Assembly: GCA_938045475.1 (NCBI GenBank)
Contig: CALIML010000014.1
Location: forward strand, 1 to 44,974
Origin: an uncultured Sulfolobales archaeon
GTDB taxonomy: Archaea > Thermoproteota > Thermoprotei_A > Sulfolobales > Desulfurococcaceae
Direction: 5' to 3'
DNA: 44,974 nucleotides
Position 1 is the first letter of the stretch, and each line of letters begins with the position of its first letter. Below the pieces are notes generated by a model. That model saw nothing but the letters and a program-made list of their open reading frames with translations. It was not told the DNA's origin and did not search any database. Positions 7,257 to 15,299 of this stretch are shown one piece after another. The translations under genes were made by a program, and so were the position numbers.

Positions 7257-8652
7257 ATAAGTCTTTAGGCCATCTGATAGCTGTATATAAGTACCCTGCG
7301 CTGTACAGCAATAGCCATCCTCCCGTGAATAAAGCGTTCCTGGCCACTAATAGAATTCCTAGACTTATGAACATTGTTAAGAACAGTAGTTCGATCGGGG
7401 TCCTTAAGCGCTCGCCCCTTGCCTCAAACGCTCCCTTAGGTGTCCTGCGATACCTTACTTTTACCCTAAGCAACGCCTTCAATATTCCTAAGAATACTTC
7501 GGGGGAAGCAGCTATTGTCACAGCACTTATTCTACCTAGGTTAATTATGGAGCTCAACGCGTCCTTACCTCTACGTGCATTTGAATCAATGAAGCTAGCC
7601 GTGTAAACCGCAGCAATGAACAGCCATACTAGGCCCAGTTGCCAGTATGACTTAAGCGGGTCGACTCCATTCATTACTGATGTAACTGCTAAAGCCGCGG
7701 CTCCAATGAACGTTAGCGCTAATGGTATGTATTGGAGTAGGAATAAGGCGAGTTCAAATTTCTCTAAGAAACTTTTCTTACAGCCCATGATTAGCTTAAG
7801 CTTTGACAAAAGTACATCTGTTGCTCCATAAGCCCACCTCTCTTGTTGAATGCGGAAGCTCTTGAATCTACTTGGAGCAAGCACTCCAATGGATTCTTCA
7901 TCAATGTACTCTACCGACCCCCCCATCCAGTGGATTCTAACACCTATATCCATGTCGTCTTGGATGCGCTCCTCATCCCAGCCCTTGAGCGCATCGATGA
8001 GTACTTCTCTTTTAAACAAAGTCCCCGTGCCAGTCGGCATTATTAGTAAATTCAAGGAGCTCCTCCCTCTATAGATTGAGTCAACTATGTAGTTCATTGA
8101 ATAAGATATTGCCTGGGATAGCCTTGAGTCTTCGTTAATTGTATACCATCTACCGACAACGCACCACGCCTTCCCCTCGCTAAGTATCTTTATGGATTTA
8201 TGGAAGAAGTCTTCGTTAACTATGGAGTCTACATCCATTATATATACGTACTTCCCCCTCGATAAGTATAGACCTACGTTAAGAGCGCCTGTTCTATACC
8301 CCCTCGCCTCGCTTCTCCAAGCATAGTGTACCTTAAGTCCGTTCGCACGCCACTTGTATGCAATATCCTTAAGGTTTTCTAAGAAGGCTTCATCGTCAGA
8401 TACTATTATTACTTCCACTTTATCTCTAATGCTCCAGCGATGGATTCTGCTAATGCATGCTTCAAGTAGTTCTAGAGGCTCTTTCCTCACGGGGACCACC
8501 ACTGAGATCTCTTCATCAATGCCCCGTCTCGGGGCTTTTTGAGCGAGCCTTCTCCCCTTAAAGTAGTAGATGCTTTGAAGAACCATTGTTAAGGCGCTTG
8601 GAATAACTACGAGCGCTACAGCCATCAGGCTGGCAAGGCTAGCTTCATCCAA
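7246..8652 (-). CDS. Membrane-bound processive glycosyltransferase, family 2
   Basis: 468 residues. A first membrane helix (about 7-29) is followed by a GT-A catalytic domain (about 48-290) with DVDS (140-143, the DxD metal site), QDDMD (231-235, the catalytic Asp region) and QQERW (269-273), the Q-x-x-R-W acceptor motif of cellulose-synthase-like enzymes. Several further membrane helices follow (about 300-325, 335-355, 425-460). Such proteins polymerise or add sugars on the cytoplasmic face and move the product out. The sugar is unknown; an envelope glycan or glycolipid is likely. The start is TTG at 8652 with GGGAGG 7-8 bp before it, and the TATA-like box is at 8702-8711. Confidence 0.88.
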   Translation of the reverse strand: MDEASLASLMAVALVVIPSALTMVLQSIYYFKGRRLAQKAPRRGIDEEISVVVPVRKEPLELLEACISRIHRWSIRDKVEVIIVSDDEAFLENLKDIAYKWRANGLKVHYAWRSEARGYRTGALNVGLYLSRGKYVYIMDVDSIVNEDFFHKSIKILSEGKAWCVVGRWYTINEDSRLSQAISYSMNYIVDSIYRGRSSLNLLIMPTGTGTLFKREVLIDALKGWDEERIQDDMDIGVRIHWMGGSVEYIDEESIGVLAPSRFKSFRIQQERWAYGATDVLLSKLKLIMGCKKSFLEKFELALFLLQYIPLALTFIGAAALAVTSVMNGVDPLKSYWQLGLVWLFIAAVYTASFIDSNARRGKDALSSIINLGRISAVTIAASPEVFLGILKALLRVKVRYRRTPKGAFEARGERLRTPIELLFLTMFISLGILLVARNALFTGGWLLLYSAGYLYTAIRWPKDLFMD

Positions 8653-8742
8653 GGCTTTTCCTCCCTAGCTATTCAACTTCAGCTAGTGCATTGCGCTAGG
8701 ACTATAAAATCGCTTTACTTAAAGCCCCTACGCTAGGAATGT

Positions 8743-8752
8743 GTTTAAATAT
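8743..8752 (+). promoter_or_regulatory. TATA-like box of the three-gene membrane cassette
   Basis: GTTTAAATAT lies about 47 bp before the chosen ATG at 8794, which leaves room for a short leader with an AGGGG site. The divergent glycosyltransferase has its own box (CTATAAAATC, 8702-8711). The pattern supports two divergent promoters in this 140-bp gap. Confidence 0.45.
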
Positions 8753-8793
8753 GTGGTTGCGTGAACAATACTTTGTTTGAGGCGAGGGGTTTA

Positions 8794-9087
8794 ATGAAGT
8801 TAACTCTAACTATCGGGACTTCTCTAGCTTTAATAGCTATAGGCATCTCTTTAATAGTTATTGGAGCAGCCACAGCTTACTCATCATTTCTACAGTACAT
8901 GCCGGTGCTTCCAGAGTCTTCAAGTCTCTCTGAGGCCGTCACTAATACCGCCTATGAATTAGTGAACTTGGTTGCTAAGCTCGCGTTCCTGGGCTTAGTA
9001 ATATGGAGTGGCAGCATCTCCCTAAAGTACGGGCTTAATGCATTAATACAATTCACTAAACCTACGTCTAGGTCTGAGGGCGCTTAA
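8794..9087 (+). CDS. Two-helix membrane protein, first gene of a membrane cassette
   Basis: 97 residues from ATG 8794, which has AGGGG about 6 bp ahead. A longer version from GTG 8761 adds 11 residues but would start only 10 bp from the TATA-like box, so I prefer the shorter one. One membrane helix is near the N-terminus (LTIGTSLALIAIGISLIVIG) and a second at about residues 60-80 (LAFLGLVIWSGSISLKYG), with an extracytoplasmic loop between. I recognise no family. The stop is 2 bp from the start of the next gene, which is also membrane-associated, and a third membrane gene follows, so the three probably form one complex. Confidence 0.65.
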   Translation: MKLTLTIGTSLALIAIGISLIVIGAATAYSSFLQYMPVLPESSSLSEAVTNTAYELVNLVAKLAFLGLVIWSGSISLKYGLNALIQFTKPTSRSEGA

Positions 9088-9089
9088 CT

Positions 9090-9470
9090 TTGCTTCAAGC
9101 ATTCAGGCTAGGCTTTATGCTAGTGTCAGTTATGGTGCTGCTAGCTGTAGTTGAACCACTATTAGTCTTTGTAGCAGAAGCCATAGAAGATCCTGCCGGC
9201 ATTTTTTCAGTAAACGCTATTGAGGAACTGGAATTAAATGAAACTCACAGCATTGTGAAACTAGAATTAAGGTATGGGGGGAGCGTTAGGCTTACAGACT
9301 ACGTAATTCGCCTAGCTGGCGGAGAAGCGAAGTTAAGTGAAGTAGTTAGAGGCTCATACTTCATTGACTTAGTGGTTGATACAAGCAGGCTTGAGGAAAA
9401 GAGGCTTGAATTAGAATTCAGTGTAGGAGGGCTGTATAGATTTAGGACGATTATTGAGGGGGGTCGGTGA
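9090..9470 (+). CDS. Membrane-anchored extracytoplasmic protein, second gene of the cassette
   Basis: 126 residues. An N-terminal hydrophobic segment (about 5-30, signal peptide or anchor) is followed by an exported-looking beta-rich domain: alternating hydrophobic and charged strands such as SIVKLELRYGG, YVIRLAGG and YFIDLVVD. No catalytic motif is seen. TTG start, 2 bp after the preceding stop. Composition and layout suggest a small cell-surface subunit held against the membrane by its partners. The family is not recognised. Confidence 0.6.
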   Translation: MLQAFRLGFMLVSVMVLLAVVEPLLVFVAEAIEDPAGIFSVNAIEELELNETHSIVKLELRYGGSVRLTDYVIRLAGGEAKLSEVVRGSYFIDLVVDTSRLEEKRLELEFSVGGLYRFRTIIEGGR

Positions 9471-9471
9471 A

Positions 9472-9891
9472 TTGGGGCTCAAGGAATTACTGAAGGAAGT
9501 GCTTTTAGGAATAGCCTCCGGCGCTACATCCATACTGATATACGTTTACTTAGCTCCATTCCTCATCTCCGCTGTGACTAAGGCATCAATAGATGTCTCT
9601 TGGCTAGACGCCTTAGTCTACATATCGCTATTCATAGCTCTTGGAATTGCGGGAAGAACTGCTCCAGGCTCAATAGCTGCGCCAATAAGAGTTCTCAGCA
9701 AGCTTATTGGCGCATTAGTGCTACTATACATAACTAACTACGGAGTACTTCATGGAGAGTACGGCTATGCAGAAGGAGTGATCGCTGTTGAAATAGACGT
9801 ATCGCCAATAATTTACGTAGTACTTGTATTAAGCCTGGCGTACGGCGTAGTGGATGCTTATACAGCTGTAACTAAGCATGAAGAGATTTAG
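9472..9891 (+). CDS. Multi-pass membrane protein, third gene of the cassette
   Basis: 139 residues from TTG 9472; an in-frame TTG at 9454 would overlap the upstream gene by 17 bp. About four hydrophobic segments are visible: near 10-35, 45-65, 75-95 and 110-130. They contain SILIYVYLAPFLI, YISLFIALGIAG, LIGALVLLYI and VVLVLSLAYGVV. No known motif is present. The start almost touches the stop of the preceding gene, so the three proteins are very likely made together. The PfpI gene begins 35 bp after the stop and may share the transcript. Confidence 0.65.
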   Translation: MGLKELLKEVLLGIASGATSILIYVYLAPFLISAVTKASIDVSWLDALVYISLFIALGIAGRTAPGSIAAPIRVLSKLIGALVLLYITNYGVLHGEYGYAEGVIAVEIDVSPIIYVVLVLSLAYGVVDAYTAVTKHEEI

Positions 9892-9926
9892 TAAAACATT
9901 AAGAGAGATTGGAGGCGGTGGCTGCA

Positions 9927-10436
9927 GTGGCTAAAGTACTTATCATTATTGGACCTGAGTTCGAGGATTTAGAGGTCCTCTACCCATTGTATAGATTGAA
10001 GGAAGCGGGCCTTGAAGTCGACGTAGCTGCACCAACTAGAGGAGCAGTCAATGGTAAGCATGGCTATACTGTTGAAGCCAACCTAGCTTTAAGCCAGGTG
10101 AGACCTGAGGAATACTTAGCTTTAGTGATACCGGGTGGACGCGGACCCGAGAGAATTAGAGCTACTTCAAGGGAGGAAGCCGTTAAAATAATTAGTCACT
10201 TTGTAAAAAGCGGGAAGCCTATTGCTGCAATTTGCCATGGACCCCAATTACTCATATCAGCTAATGCCGTGCGTGGCAGGAAGTTAACAAGCTACCCAGG
10301 GATAGCTGATGACATTATAGCTGCAGGCGGGGAGTGGATCAATGAACCAGTTGTAGTTGATGGAAACATCGTTACGTCAAGGATTCCAGAAGATATACCG
10401 CATCACTTCAGGGAATTTCTCAAACTACTTAAGTAA
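9927..10436 (+). CDS. DJ-1/PfpI family protein
   Basis: About 170 residues. The PEFED segment (10-14) supplies the conserved glutamate and AAICHGPQ (101-107) supplies the nucleophilic cysteine (C103) and histidine (H104) typical of PfpI proteins. The IPGGRGPERIR loop and the closing helix are also typical. Homologues include the oligomeric archaeal PfpI peptidase and, more recently, deglycase-type activities. Substrate preference cannot be decided from the sequence. I chose GTG 9927 because it gives the usual MAKVLIIIGPEF beginning and has GGAGG at 9911-9915; the longer frame from TTG 9909 would include that site. Confidence 0.9.
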   Translation: MAKVLIIIGPEFEDLEVLYPLYRLKEAGLEVDVAAPTRGAVNGKHGYTVEANLALSQVRPEEYLALVIPGGRGPERIRATSREEAVKIISHFVKSGKPIAAICHGPQLLISANAVRGRKLTSYPGIADDIIAAGGEWINEPVVVDGNIVTSRIPEDIPHHFREFLKLLK

Positions 10437-10508
10437 CGGAACGACACTCGATGAGCATCAAGTCTCTTAAAAGCTCTAGCCTCCAGCAACAGTTTCAGGA
10501 TAGATAGA

Positions 10509-10518
10509 TTTATTTAAG
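10509..10518 (+). promoter_or_regulatory. TATA-like box ahead of a candidate non-coding RNA
   Basis: TTTATTTAAG sits about 22-26 bp before the first base of the structured segment beginning near 10536. No coding frame follows, so if it is active the product would be an RNA. Pattern evidence only. Confidence 0.35.
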
Positions 10519-10535
10519 GGTACTGGTGGAGGTAT

Positions 10536-10585
10536 CGTTCAAGATGCGGGGCAATTAATGCCCCGAAAGGAGCACTATACGAACG
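10536..10585 (+). ncRNA. Candidate structured RNA (nested hairpin)
   Basis: An outer stem CGTTC (10536-10540) pairs with GAACG (10581-10585). Inside it, CGGGGCA (10547-10553) pairs perfectly with TGCCCCG (10559-10565) around an ATTAA loop. The unpaired stretches on both sides could form an internal pocket as in guide RNAs, but I find no ACA box and no C/D boxes, so no class is assigned. Confidence 0.3.
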
Positions 10586-10822
10586 TGAATGCAGATTGAG
10601 TATAGATAGCTAAACACAACAATTAACCTCTACATCTAGATGAACTACATCTCTGAAGCTCTTTGACGAGCTAATGAGAGGGTGGAGTAGGTCCACTAAA
10701 AAAGCTTTGAAACTTTTTCTCCCTAGTGCTTAGTTTGTAAACTTTCATAAACTTCAACGAAGGGGGGAAGACCTAGCGTTACAGGAGTTAGCGCTAGCTC
10801 AGAAGCGGGAGATCTTCGGACT

Positions 10823-10850
10823 ACTACGAGTCCATTAAGGACTGCGTAGT
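10823..10850. other. Bulged hairpin upstream of CTP synthase
   Basis: ACTACGAGTCC pairs with GGACT-G-CGTAGT around an ATTAA loop: 11 base pairs with a single bulged G. It lies about 95 bp ahead of the pyrG TATA-like box, so it is not in the expected pyrG leader. It could be a terminator, a protein-binding palindrome or part of an RNA. No function can be assigned. Confidence 0.35.
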
Positions 10851-10942
10851 CCAAAGCTCCTGCAAAAGATGTTTTAAGCTAATTTAAGCTAACTAACCAC
10901 TGTATGGTGCCTCTGATGGTTCAAGCCCCTCTGTCAATTAAA

Positions 10943-10952
10943 GTATATAAAG
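10943..10952 (+). promoter_or_regulatory. TATA-like box of pyrG
   Basis: GTATATAAAG is a good archaeal TATA element about 60 bp before the TTG start at 11007. It would place the transcription start near 10973 and leave a leader carrying the GGTGGAG site. Confidence 0.55.
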
Positions 10953-11006
10953 CTTATCCGCGTGTGGAAGTAATTATGACCCTCATTGACTTGGGTGGAG
11001 TACGCT

Positions 11007-12608
11007 TTGACTAAATACCTAGTTGTAACTGGCGGAGTTCTTTCAGGCTTGGGTAAAGGCGTTATAACTGCTTCAACAGGCTTACTCCTCAAGAGCTTGG
11101 GCTATAGCGTTACGGCAATAAAAATAGACCCGTATGTAAACGTCGATGCTGGAACCATGAATCCTTACATGCATGGAGAAGTATTTGTAACAGATGATGG
11201 AGGGGAAACAGATCTCGATATGGGTCACTATGAGAGGTTCTTAAACACCGGCTTGAGCAAAAAGAACAACATTACTACGGGACAAATATTCATGAAGGTA
11301 ATAGAGAAGGAGAGGGCGGGGGCTTACTTAGGACAGTGCGTCCAAATAATTCCCCACGTCACTGATGAAGTGAAGAGCAGGATAAGTGAAGTATCTCGTG
11401 AAACAGGCGCAGACATAGTGTTGGTTGAAATAGGGGGGACTATAGGCGATATAGAGGGGCTGCCCTTCCTAGAGGCAGTTAGGCAGCTGAGGATGGAGGA
11501 GGGGGTGGATAACGTAGCTTTTATACACGTTGCTCTAGCACCCTTCTTACCGACTACTGGTGAATTAAAGACTAAGCCGGTGCAGCACAGCGTTCAAGAA
11601 TTGAGAAGGATAGGTATACAGCCTGATGCAGTTATAGTCAGGTCTACTGCGTGGCTAGATGATGAGGCTAGACGTAAGATAGCTCTCTACAGTAACTTAC
11701 CGCAACTAGCTGTATTTAGCGTACCGGACTTAGACACTATATATAGAGTCCCATTAGTACTTAATGAGCAAGACTTTACAAAGTACATTGCTGAGAGAAT
11801 GAAGCTTAAATACACTGATCCAGATCTAGGGGAGTGGCGTAACTACATTGAAAGGCTAATTAACGCGAATAGGGGAGTATCCATAGCTATGGTGGGCAAA
11901 TACACTAAGCTCCACGATAGTTACATAAGTATAGTTGAGGCATTAAACCACTCTGGGGCATTAATTGGAGTTAAGCCAAATCTTAAGTGGATTGAGGCAT
12001 CAGAAATAGAGGAGGGAGTAGTTAAACCTGAATCAATCCTTGAATCTAATGGTGTAATAGTGTTGCCTGGCTTCGGGAGGAGGGGCGCTGAAGGAAAGAT
12101 CAAGGCTATAGAGATCGCTAGGGAGAGCAAAAAACCCCTGCTTGGAATATGCTTTGGATTCCAATTAATGATTGTTGAATACGCTAGAAACGTAATTGGC
12201 CTAAGCGGAGCTAATTCAACCGAAGTAGATCCACAAACCCACCACCCTGTAATAGATCTGCTGCCTGAACAGAGAGCTGTTAACAGGCTTGGCGGAACAA
12301 TGAGGCTTGGGCTCCATCCAATAAAGATAACTGCTGGAACGCTTGCCTACGAAATTTATGGAAAAGAAATTATTTACGAAAGACATAGGCATAGATATGA
12401 AGTCAACGCGAAGTACATAGATCTATTGGAGTCAGGAGGCTTAACGATCAGTGGTTGGAGCATTGATGGATTCCCTGAAATAATAGAACTTAAGGATAGC
12501 GACTTCTACCTAGGAATACAAGCACACCCAGAATTTAGAAGCAGACCTCTAAATCCATCCCCCATATACGTTAAGTTTCTTGAACGAGCCGCACTAGATG
12601 CGTGCTAA
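11007..12608 (+). CDS. pyrG: CTP synthase
   Basis: 533 residues, full length. It makes CTP from UTP, glutamine and ATP. The N-terminal synthetase domain starts with TGGVLSGLGKGV (8-19, the P-loop-like ATP site) and contains KIDPYVNVDAG. The C-terminal class I glutamine amidotransferase domain carries the nucleophile Cys382 in GICFGF, and His507 and Glu509 in AHPEF. I chose TTG at 11007 because it gives the family-typical MTKY beginning and has GGTGGAG 6 bp before it; an in-frame TTG at 10986 would add seven residues that homologues lack. Monocistronic, with its own promoter. Confidence 0.97.
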   Translation: MTKYLVVTGGVLSGLGKGVITASTGLLLKSLGYSVTAIKIDPYVNVDAGTMNPYMHGEVFVTDDGGETDLDMGHYERFLNTGLSKKNNITTGQIFMKVIEKERAGAYLGQCVQIIPHVTDEVKSRISEVSRETGADIVLVEIGGTIGDIEGLPFLEAVRQLRMEEGVDNVAFIHVALAPFLPTTGELKTKPVQHSVQELRRIGIQPDAVIVRSTAWLDDEARRKIALYSNLPQLAVFSVPDLDTIYRVPLVLNEQDFTKYIAERMKLKYTDPDLGEWRNYIERLINANRGVSIAMVGKYTKLHDSYISIVEALNHSGALIGVKPNLKWIEASEIEEGVVKPESILESNGVIVLPGFGRRGAEGKIKAIEIARESKKPLLGICFGFQLMIVEYARNVIGLSGANSTEVDPQTHHPVIDLLPEQRAVNRLGGTMRLGLHPIKITAGTLAYEIYGKEIIYERHRHRYEVNAKYIDLLESGGLTISGWSIDGFPEIIELKDSDFYLGIQAHPEFRSRPLNPSPIYVKFLERAALDAC

Positions 12609-12678
12609 CAAGCTTTATAGCTTGTTTCAAGCCTTAGCAGAGCTTTAAATCAGAAGCACTAGCTTCCAACGAAGCGCA

Positions 12679-12894
12679 GTGATCGTGGGGCCCGAGCTAG
12701 CTCCAACGCCAGTCGATGAAGACGCTGTTTATGGCCATATAGTGAACACATTTACTGGTAGAGACGTTGATGCAGTGATAGTTAATGGTGGAGAGGTTCT
12801 TAGAGGAGGAAAGTTCATAGCTACTGATGCTTTAAAAGAACTAGACTATGTGCTGGGTAAGTTTTTAAAGTCGTTTAAGCCCTTAGGCGATTAG
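12679..12894 (+). pseudogene. C-terminal fragment of an amidohydrolase
   Basis: 71 residues that look like the tail of an amidohydrolase (cytosine deaminase/chlorohydrolase type). The DVDAVIVNGGEVLRGGKF segment is the beta-sandwich strand pair that closes such proteins, followed by the final helix. The catalytic barrel with its metal histidines is absent, and the preceding sequence is unrelated, so this is a remnant rather than a working enzyme. The last 46 bases lie inside the 94-bp inverted repeat whose other copy is at 18586-18679. The break may thus belong to the same rearrangement that made the repeat. The family call is moderately sure. Confidence 0.55.
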
Positions 12895-12942
12895 GGGTAC
12901 GTTCACTTCTATGAAGGCTCAGCCATCAGGAGCGGCCCAAGC
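12849..12942 (+). repeat. 94-bp perfect inverted repeat, left copy
   Basis: Every base from 12849 to 12942 equals the reverse complement of 18586-18679, with a mismatch immediately outside both ends. It covers the last codons of the amidohydrolase fragment and 48 bp beyond. Together with the right copy it brackets 5,643 bp (12943-18585) that hold moaA, an MDP-1-like gene, sufCB, lsm, rpl37e and a hypothetical. Confidence 0.97.
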
Positions 12943-12963
12943 AGTGAATAATGCTTGAAAAGT

Positions 12964-13890
12964 CTATTTATTGCAATGGCTGTAGAGAGCTGGGGAGAAG
13001 AAGGGTTTTCTGAACTCATTAGCCTTCACTAAGGCCTTCATTAACCCCTCTTCATTTCTTTCACGTATGTAGTCACCTGCATCTATTAAAGGCTCATTGA
13101 TGTATATGCATGTCTTCAATCTACCTTCAGGAGTAACTCTTATCCTAGTGCATGAGGCACATAGCTCTGGGTTGCAAGAGCCTTTAACTAAAGCTACTTT
13201 AATTCCGCTCGGCATTACGTAAGTAGGTCTGGATTGAAATTCATACTTAGTTCTAGCTACTGCAGCTCTCTCTAGATACTTTTCAACAATGCTTAGAGAT
13301 GAATGTAGCTCAACATAATTCCCTGAAGCAAGGCCTAAGGGTATTAACTCTATTATGTTTAAATCTATGCCGAGTGATTCAGCGTAATTAATTATATCTA
13401 AGTACTCATGTGCATTAAGTGACGTAATTAAATAGTCTAGCTTAACTGCTAAGCCTAGGCCTACGGCTACTTCAATGCCCTCGAGGACTTGCTCCAAGAC
13501 TCCGCCTGTGAGTTTCTTAAAAACTTCCCTATTCAAGCTGTGAAGGCTTACGTTAATTCTATCGAGGCCTGACTCAAGGAGTTCTTCGGCGTACTTACTG
13601 AGTAGTGAGCCGTTAGTAGTCATGCTTAATTCCTTAGCATAGGGCTTAATTCCTCTAACTATGCTGGCTGCATCACTTCTAGTTAGAGGTTCTCCACCAG
13701 TAATCTTAAAGTACACTATCCCCAACTTGCTTGCAACACTAGCGAAGAAACTCCAGTCCTCTGGAGAAAGCTCATTGACAGCACTCCAGTTGATTCCTTC
13801 CTTATGGCAGAATATGCAGCTGTAGTTACACTTACTAGTTATACTTACTCTTGCGTGAGTAAGCGGTCTTCCATACTTATCTATAAGCAA
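12964..13890 (-). CDS. moaA: MoaA-like radical SAM GTP 3',8-cyclase
   Basis: 308 residues. MoaA starts molybdopterin/tungstopterin synthesis by rearranging GTP. The N-terminal radical SAM cluster motif C21-x3-C25-x2-C28 (CNYSCIFC) is followed by the ITGGEPLTR SAM-binding loop. Near the C-terminus CASC...C (C-x2-C-x13-C) is the second cluster of MoaA that binds GTP. I do not see the C-terminal Gly-Gly described for bacterial MoaA; the protein ends SHCNK, and I cannot say whether this is normal for its lineage. The start is TTG 13890 with GGTGG 4 bp upstream. No other moa gene is in the window. The stop lies 22 bp from the inverted repeat. Confidence 0.88.
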   Translation of the reverse strand: MLIDKYGRPLTHARVSITSKCNYSCIFCHKEGINWSAVNELSPEDWSFFASVASKLGIVYFKITGGEPLTRSDAASIVRGIKPYAKELSMTTNGSLLSKYAEELLESGLDRINVSLHSLNREVFKKLTGGVLEQVLEGIEVAVGLGLAVKLDYLITSLNAHEYLDIINYAESLGIDLNIIELIPLGLASGNYVELHSSLSIVEKYLERAAVARTKYEFQSRPTYVMPSGIKVALVKGSCNPELCASCTRIRVTPEGRLKTCIYINEPLIDAGDYIRERNEEGLMKALVKANEFRKPFFSPALYSHCNK

Positions 13891-13919
13891 TATTCCACCA
13901 GCATATTCATGCAGCTTGA

Positions 13920-14453
13920 CTAAGCCTGTGCAATACGTTGAGCATTTAATAACTTGTTGACAAACTCCTTTAACTCAATGAAATCCCTAACATCACTCCA
14001 CATCAATATAAACACTACGTCACCTACACTGTCCTTAACTTGTTCTCCATGAACTTCTTTGTCATCTACATAAATTATTTCACATGGCTTTAGGCTAATG
14101 CCCTCTCCCTCAAGATCTTTTAGAGCCTTCAGCATTACTAAGTCCTTTCTATGATGGGGTTCAACGTATATTCCATGGAATAAGGAGTCCATTCCAAGAG
14201 CCTTTAGAGCTTCAACAGCCTTAGTAGGCTCATTCCAGCTGAGCGTGAAGAGCATTAGTCCAGCCTCCTTGGCCCATTCGAGGAACTCCCTGGCTCCATA
14301 GTTTAACTCTATGCGCTCCCCCCTCGAGTCGACAATAGCGTTCCTTCCAACTTTAGTGTACGGAGGGTTTGTAATAGATAAGTTGCTGTGGTTCCATAGA
14401 GTTAAGTCAAGGTCTATGAATAAGACCCTCGGTCTACACAGCGGCCTCGCCAA
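13920..14453 (-). CDS. HAD-superfamily phosphatase of the MDP-1 type
   Basis: 177 residues. The N-terminal DLDLTLW (about 14-20) is the DxDxT nucleophile motif with the following W that marks magnesium-dependent phosphatase-1. TLSWNE supplies motif II, a lysine in HHRKDL motif III, and IIYVDDKEVH motif IV. It has no cap domain. MDP-1 enzymes act on phosphotyrosine-like or sugar-phosphate substrates in vitro; the physiological substrate is unknown. TTG start at 14453. It is followed 29 bp later by moaA on the same strand, so the two may be co-transcribed. A divergent promoter region separates it from sufC. Confidence 0.82.
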   Translation of the reverse strand: MARPLCRPRVLFIDLDLTLWNHSNLSITNPPYTKVGRNAIVDSRGERIELNYGAREFLEWAKEAGLMLFTLSWNEPTKAVEALKALGMDSLFHGIYVEPHHRKDLVMLKALKDLEGEGISLKPCEIIYVDDKEVHGEQVKDSVGDVVFILMWSDVRDFIELKEFVNKLLNAQRIAQA

Positions 14454-14529
14454 TTCTCACACCATGCCTTAACCCATGGCGTGTATTGCTTTAGATAAGC
14501 TAAGCTTAATAATGTGTTACATAAATGTA

Positions 14530-14538
14530 TTATATAAA
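14530..14538 (+). promoter_or_regulatory. TATA-like box of sufCB
   Basis: TTATATAAA lies about 37 bp before the TTG start of sufC at 14571, leaving a short leader with the GAGGGGGG ribosome-binding site. Confidence 0.5.
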
Positions 14539-14570
14539 TTGTTATCACGGCGTTTTAGAGGGGGGATTAG

Positions 14571-15299
14571 TTGGCTGAATTGCTTCGCATTGAAGGAGCT
14601 TCAGTATCAGTCGATAACGCAGCTATAGTCAGGGATGCCTCTCTAGAGGTGGGCAGAGGCGAAATAGCTGTACTAATGGGACCTAATGGCAGTGGGAAGT
14701 CAACTCTATTGAAAGCCATAGCAGGCTTACCTGAATATAGAGTTGTTAGCGGAAAAATCATTTACTGCGGAAATGACATAACTCAATTAGAGCCGTGGAA
14801 CAGGGCTAGGATGGGCATAGCGCTTGCCTTTCAAAACCCTCCAAAGCTCTATTTAAAGGTGGGGGATCTTATAGATAGGCTGTCGAAAATCTATGGATCA
14901 ACAGATCTTGTAAACGATGTTGTAAAGGAGTTGGGGCTAAGTCAACTAATCAACAGAGATCTTTACATAGGCTTTAGCGGAGGAGAGATTAAGAGAGTTG
15001 AACTAGCATTAACGATACTCATGAAGCCAAAGTTAGCTCTACTAGATGAACCAGACAGCGGCGTCGATGTTGACAGCATTAAGAGAATAGCTATGTATAT
15101 AAATAGGCTAGCTGAAGAAAACGTTGGAGTATTAATAGTTACTCACACAGGCTACATACTTAGATACATTGAAAACCTTGGCAGAGGGTATGTAATGATT
15201 AATGGGAGGATAGTTTACGGCGCGCCATCATATGAAGTAGTAAAGAAAATAATGGTCAGTGGCTATGGAGAATTTAATAAAGTAGGTGGCGTGAATTGA
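14571..15299 (+). CDS. sufC: SufC, ATPase of the SUF-type Fe-S cluster assembly system
   Basis: 242 residues, an ABC-type ATPase without membrane partners. Walker A GPNGSGKST (37-45), the Q-loop in AFQNPPK (about 87-93), signature FSGGE (135-139), Walker B LALLDEP (155-161) and the switch histidine in VTHTGY are all present. The DEPDSGVDVD context after Walker B is characteristic of SufC and separates it from transporter ATPases. SufC powers the SufB scaffold that builds [4Fe-4S] clusters. The TTG start follows a strong GAGGGGGG site. The stop overlaps the sufB start by four bases (TTGA), so translation is coupled. Confidence 0.95.
   Translation: MAELLRIEGASVSVDNAAIVRDASLEVGRGEIAVLMGPNGSGKSTLLKAIAGLPEYRVVSGKIIYCGNDITQLEPWNRARMGIALAFQNPPKLYLKVGDLIDRLSKIYGSTDLVNDVVKELGLSQLINRDLYIGFSGGEIKRVELALTILMKPKLALLDEPDSGVDVDSIKRIAMYINRLAEENVGVLIVTHTGYILRYIENLGRGYVMINGRIVYGAPSYEVVKKIMVSGYGEFNKVGGVN

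Larger units (their letters stand above)
10437..11006. other. 570-bp gene-free region with structured RNA candidates ahead of pyrG
   Basis: No protein-like frame is visible on either strand. The region holds a TATA-like box at 10509-10518 followed by a nested hairpin (10536-10585), a strong bulged hairpin at 10823-10850, and the pyrG promoter near 10943-10952. Stretches such as AAAAAAGC...CTTTTTCTCCC near 10697-10722 could be a terminator. The gap is unusually long for this compact genome. Confidence 0.5.

Noticed and set aside
12964-13890. MoaA truncated by the inverted repeat because it lacks a C-terminal Gly-Gly
   Set aside because: The length (308) and the second cluster are complete, and I cannot exclude that archaeal MoaA proteins normally lack Gly-Gly, so I only mention it in the feature.
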